This document shows, piece by piece, positions 11,717-11,772 of a DNA stretch of 11,772 bases (positions are counted from its first letter, which is position 1; every line of letters begins with the position of its first letter). The stretch is from the NCBI GenBank assembly GCA_900551015.1, contig URUI01000064.1, positions 1 through 11,772 on the forward strand, read 5' to 3'. This stretch comes from an uncultured Collinsella sp. Its GTDB lineage: Bacteria > Actinomycetota > Coriobacteriia > Coriobacteriales > Coriobacteriaceae. Made by a program: the position numbers and the translations under genes. Below the pieces are notes generated by a model. The model had not been told where the DNA came from. It searched no databases and saw nothing but the letters and a program-made list of their open reading frames with translations.

Positions 11717-11772
11717 TGCGCCGTCCACGTTTTTTACTTCGCAGCGTGCATCTTTTGGCAGCGGAGTGCCGT

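Noticed and set aside
1..11772. CRISPR array, integrase, toxin-antitoxin or phage genes
   Set aside because: No regularly spaced direct repeats and no coding frame with such motifs; all well-supported genes are housekeeping or metabolic.

Overview
The window looks like chromosome from a GC-rich Coriobacteriia member, most likely Collinsella or a close relative. The reasons are: actinobacterial-type coding bias with abundant antisense open frames; a Firmicutes-like gene order (tRNA-Leu, tig, clpP, clpX; then valS, folC); a DUF1667/flavoprotein pair; and AT-richer intergenic spacers crowded with long palindromes of a kind I associate with Collinsella. The genus call is an inference from memory, not from a search.

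Left part (plus strand, 1-3175). The window opens inside a flavin/pyridine-nucleotide oxidoreductase. Its FAD-binding N-terminus is absent, and an in-frame stop lies just upstream of where family-like sequence begins. A DUF1667 protein follows 3 nt later. Together they resemble the flavoprotein/DUF1667 part of anaerobic glycerol-3-phosphate oxidation loci. A 476-bp spacer follows with a terminator, three palindromic or repeat elements and a promoter. Then comes a complete M24 (Xaa-Pro type) metallopeptidase.

Right part (minus strand, 3281-11581). Read in transcription order: tRNA-Leu(UAG), tig (trigger factor), clpP and clpX (1-nt gap, coupled), valS (valyl-tRNA synthetase) and folC (folylpolyglutamate/dihydrofolate synthase). 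tig, clpP and clpX form a protein-quality-control block: ribosome-bound chaperone, peptidase and unfoldase. valS and folC each have their own leader with an extended -10 promoter candidate and a strong hairpin. The peptidase gene and folC converge on a palindrome.

The coding content is ordinary housekeeping. The unusual feature is the spacers: almost every one holds a long, nearly perfect inverted repeat, of several sequence families. One 37-nt element occurs at both ends of the window, about 10 kb apart, with a single difference. No CRISPR array, transposase, integrase, toxin or defence gene is visible, and I see no convincing new protein system. The best leads are the spacer palindromes, the folC and valS leader structures, and the broken gene at the left edge.
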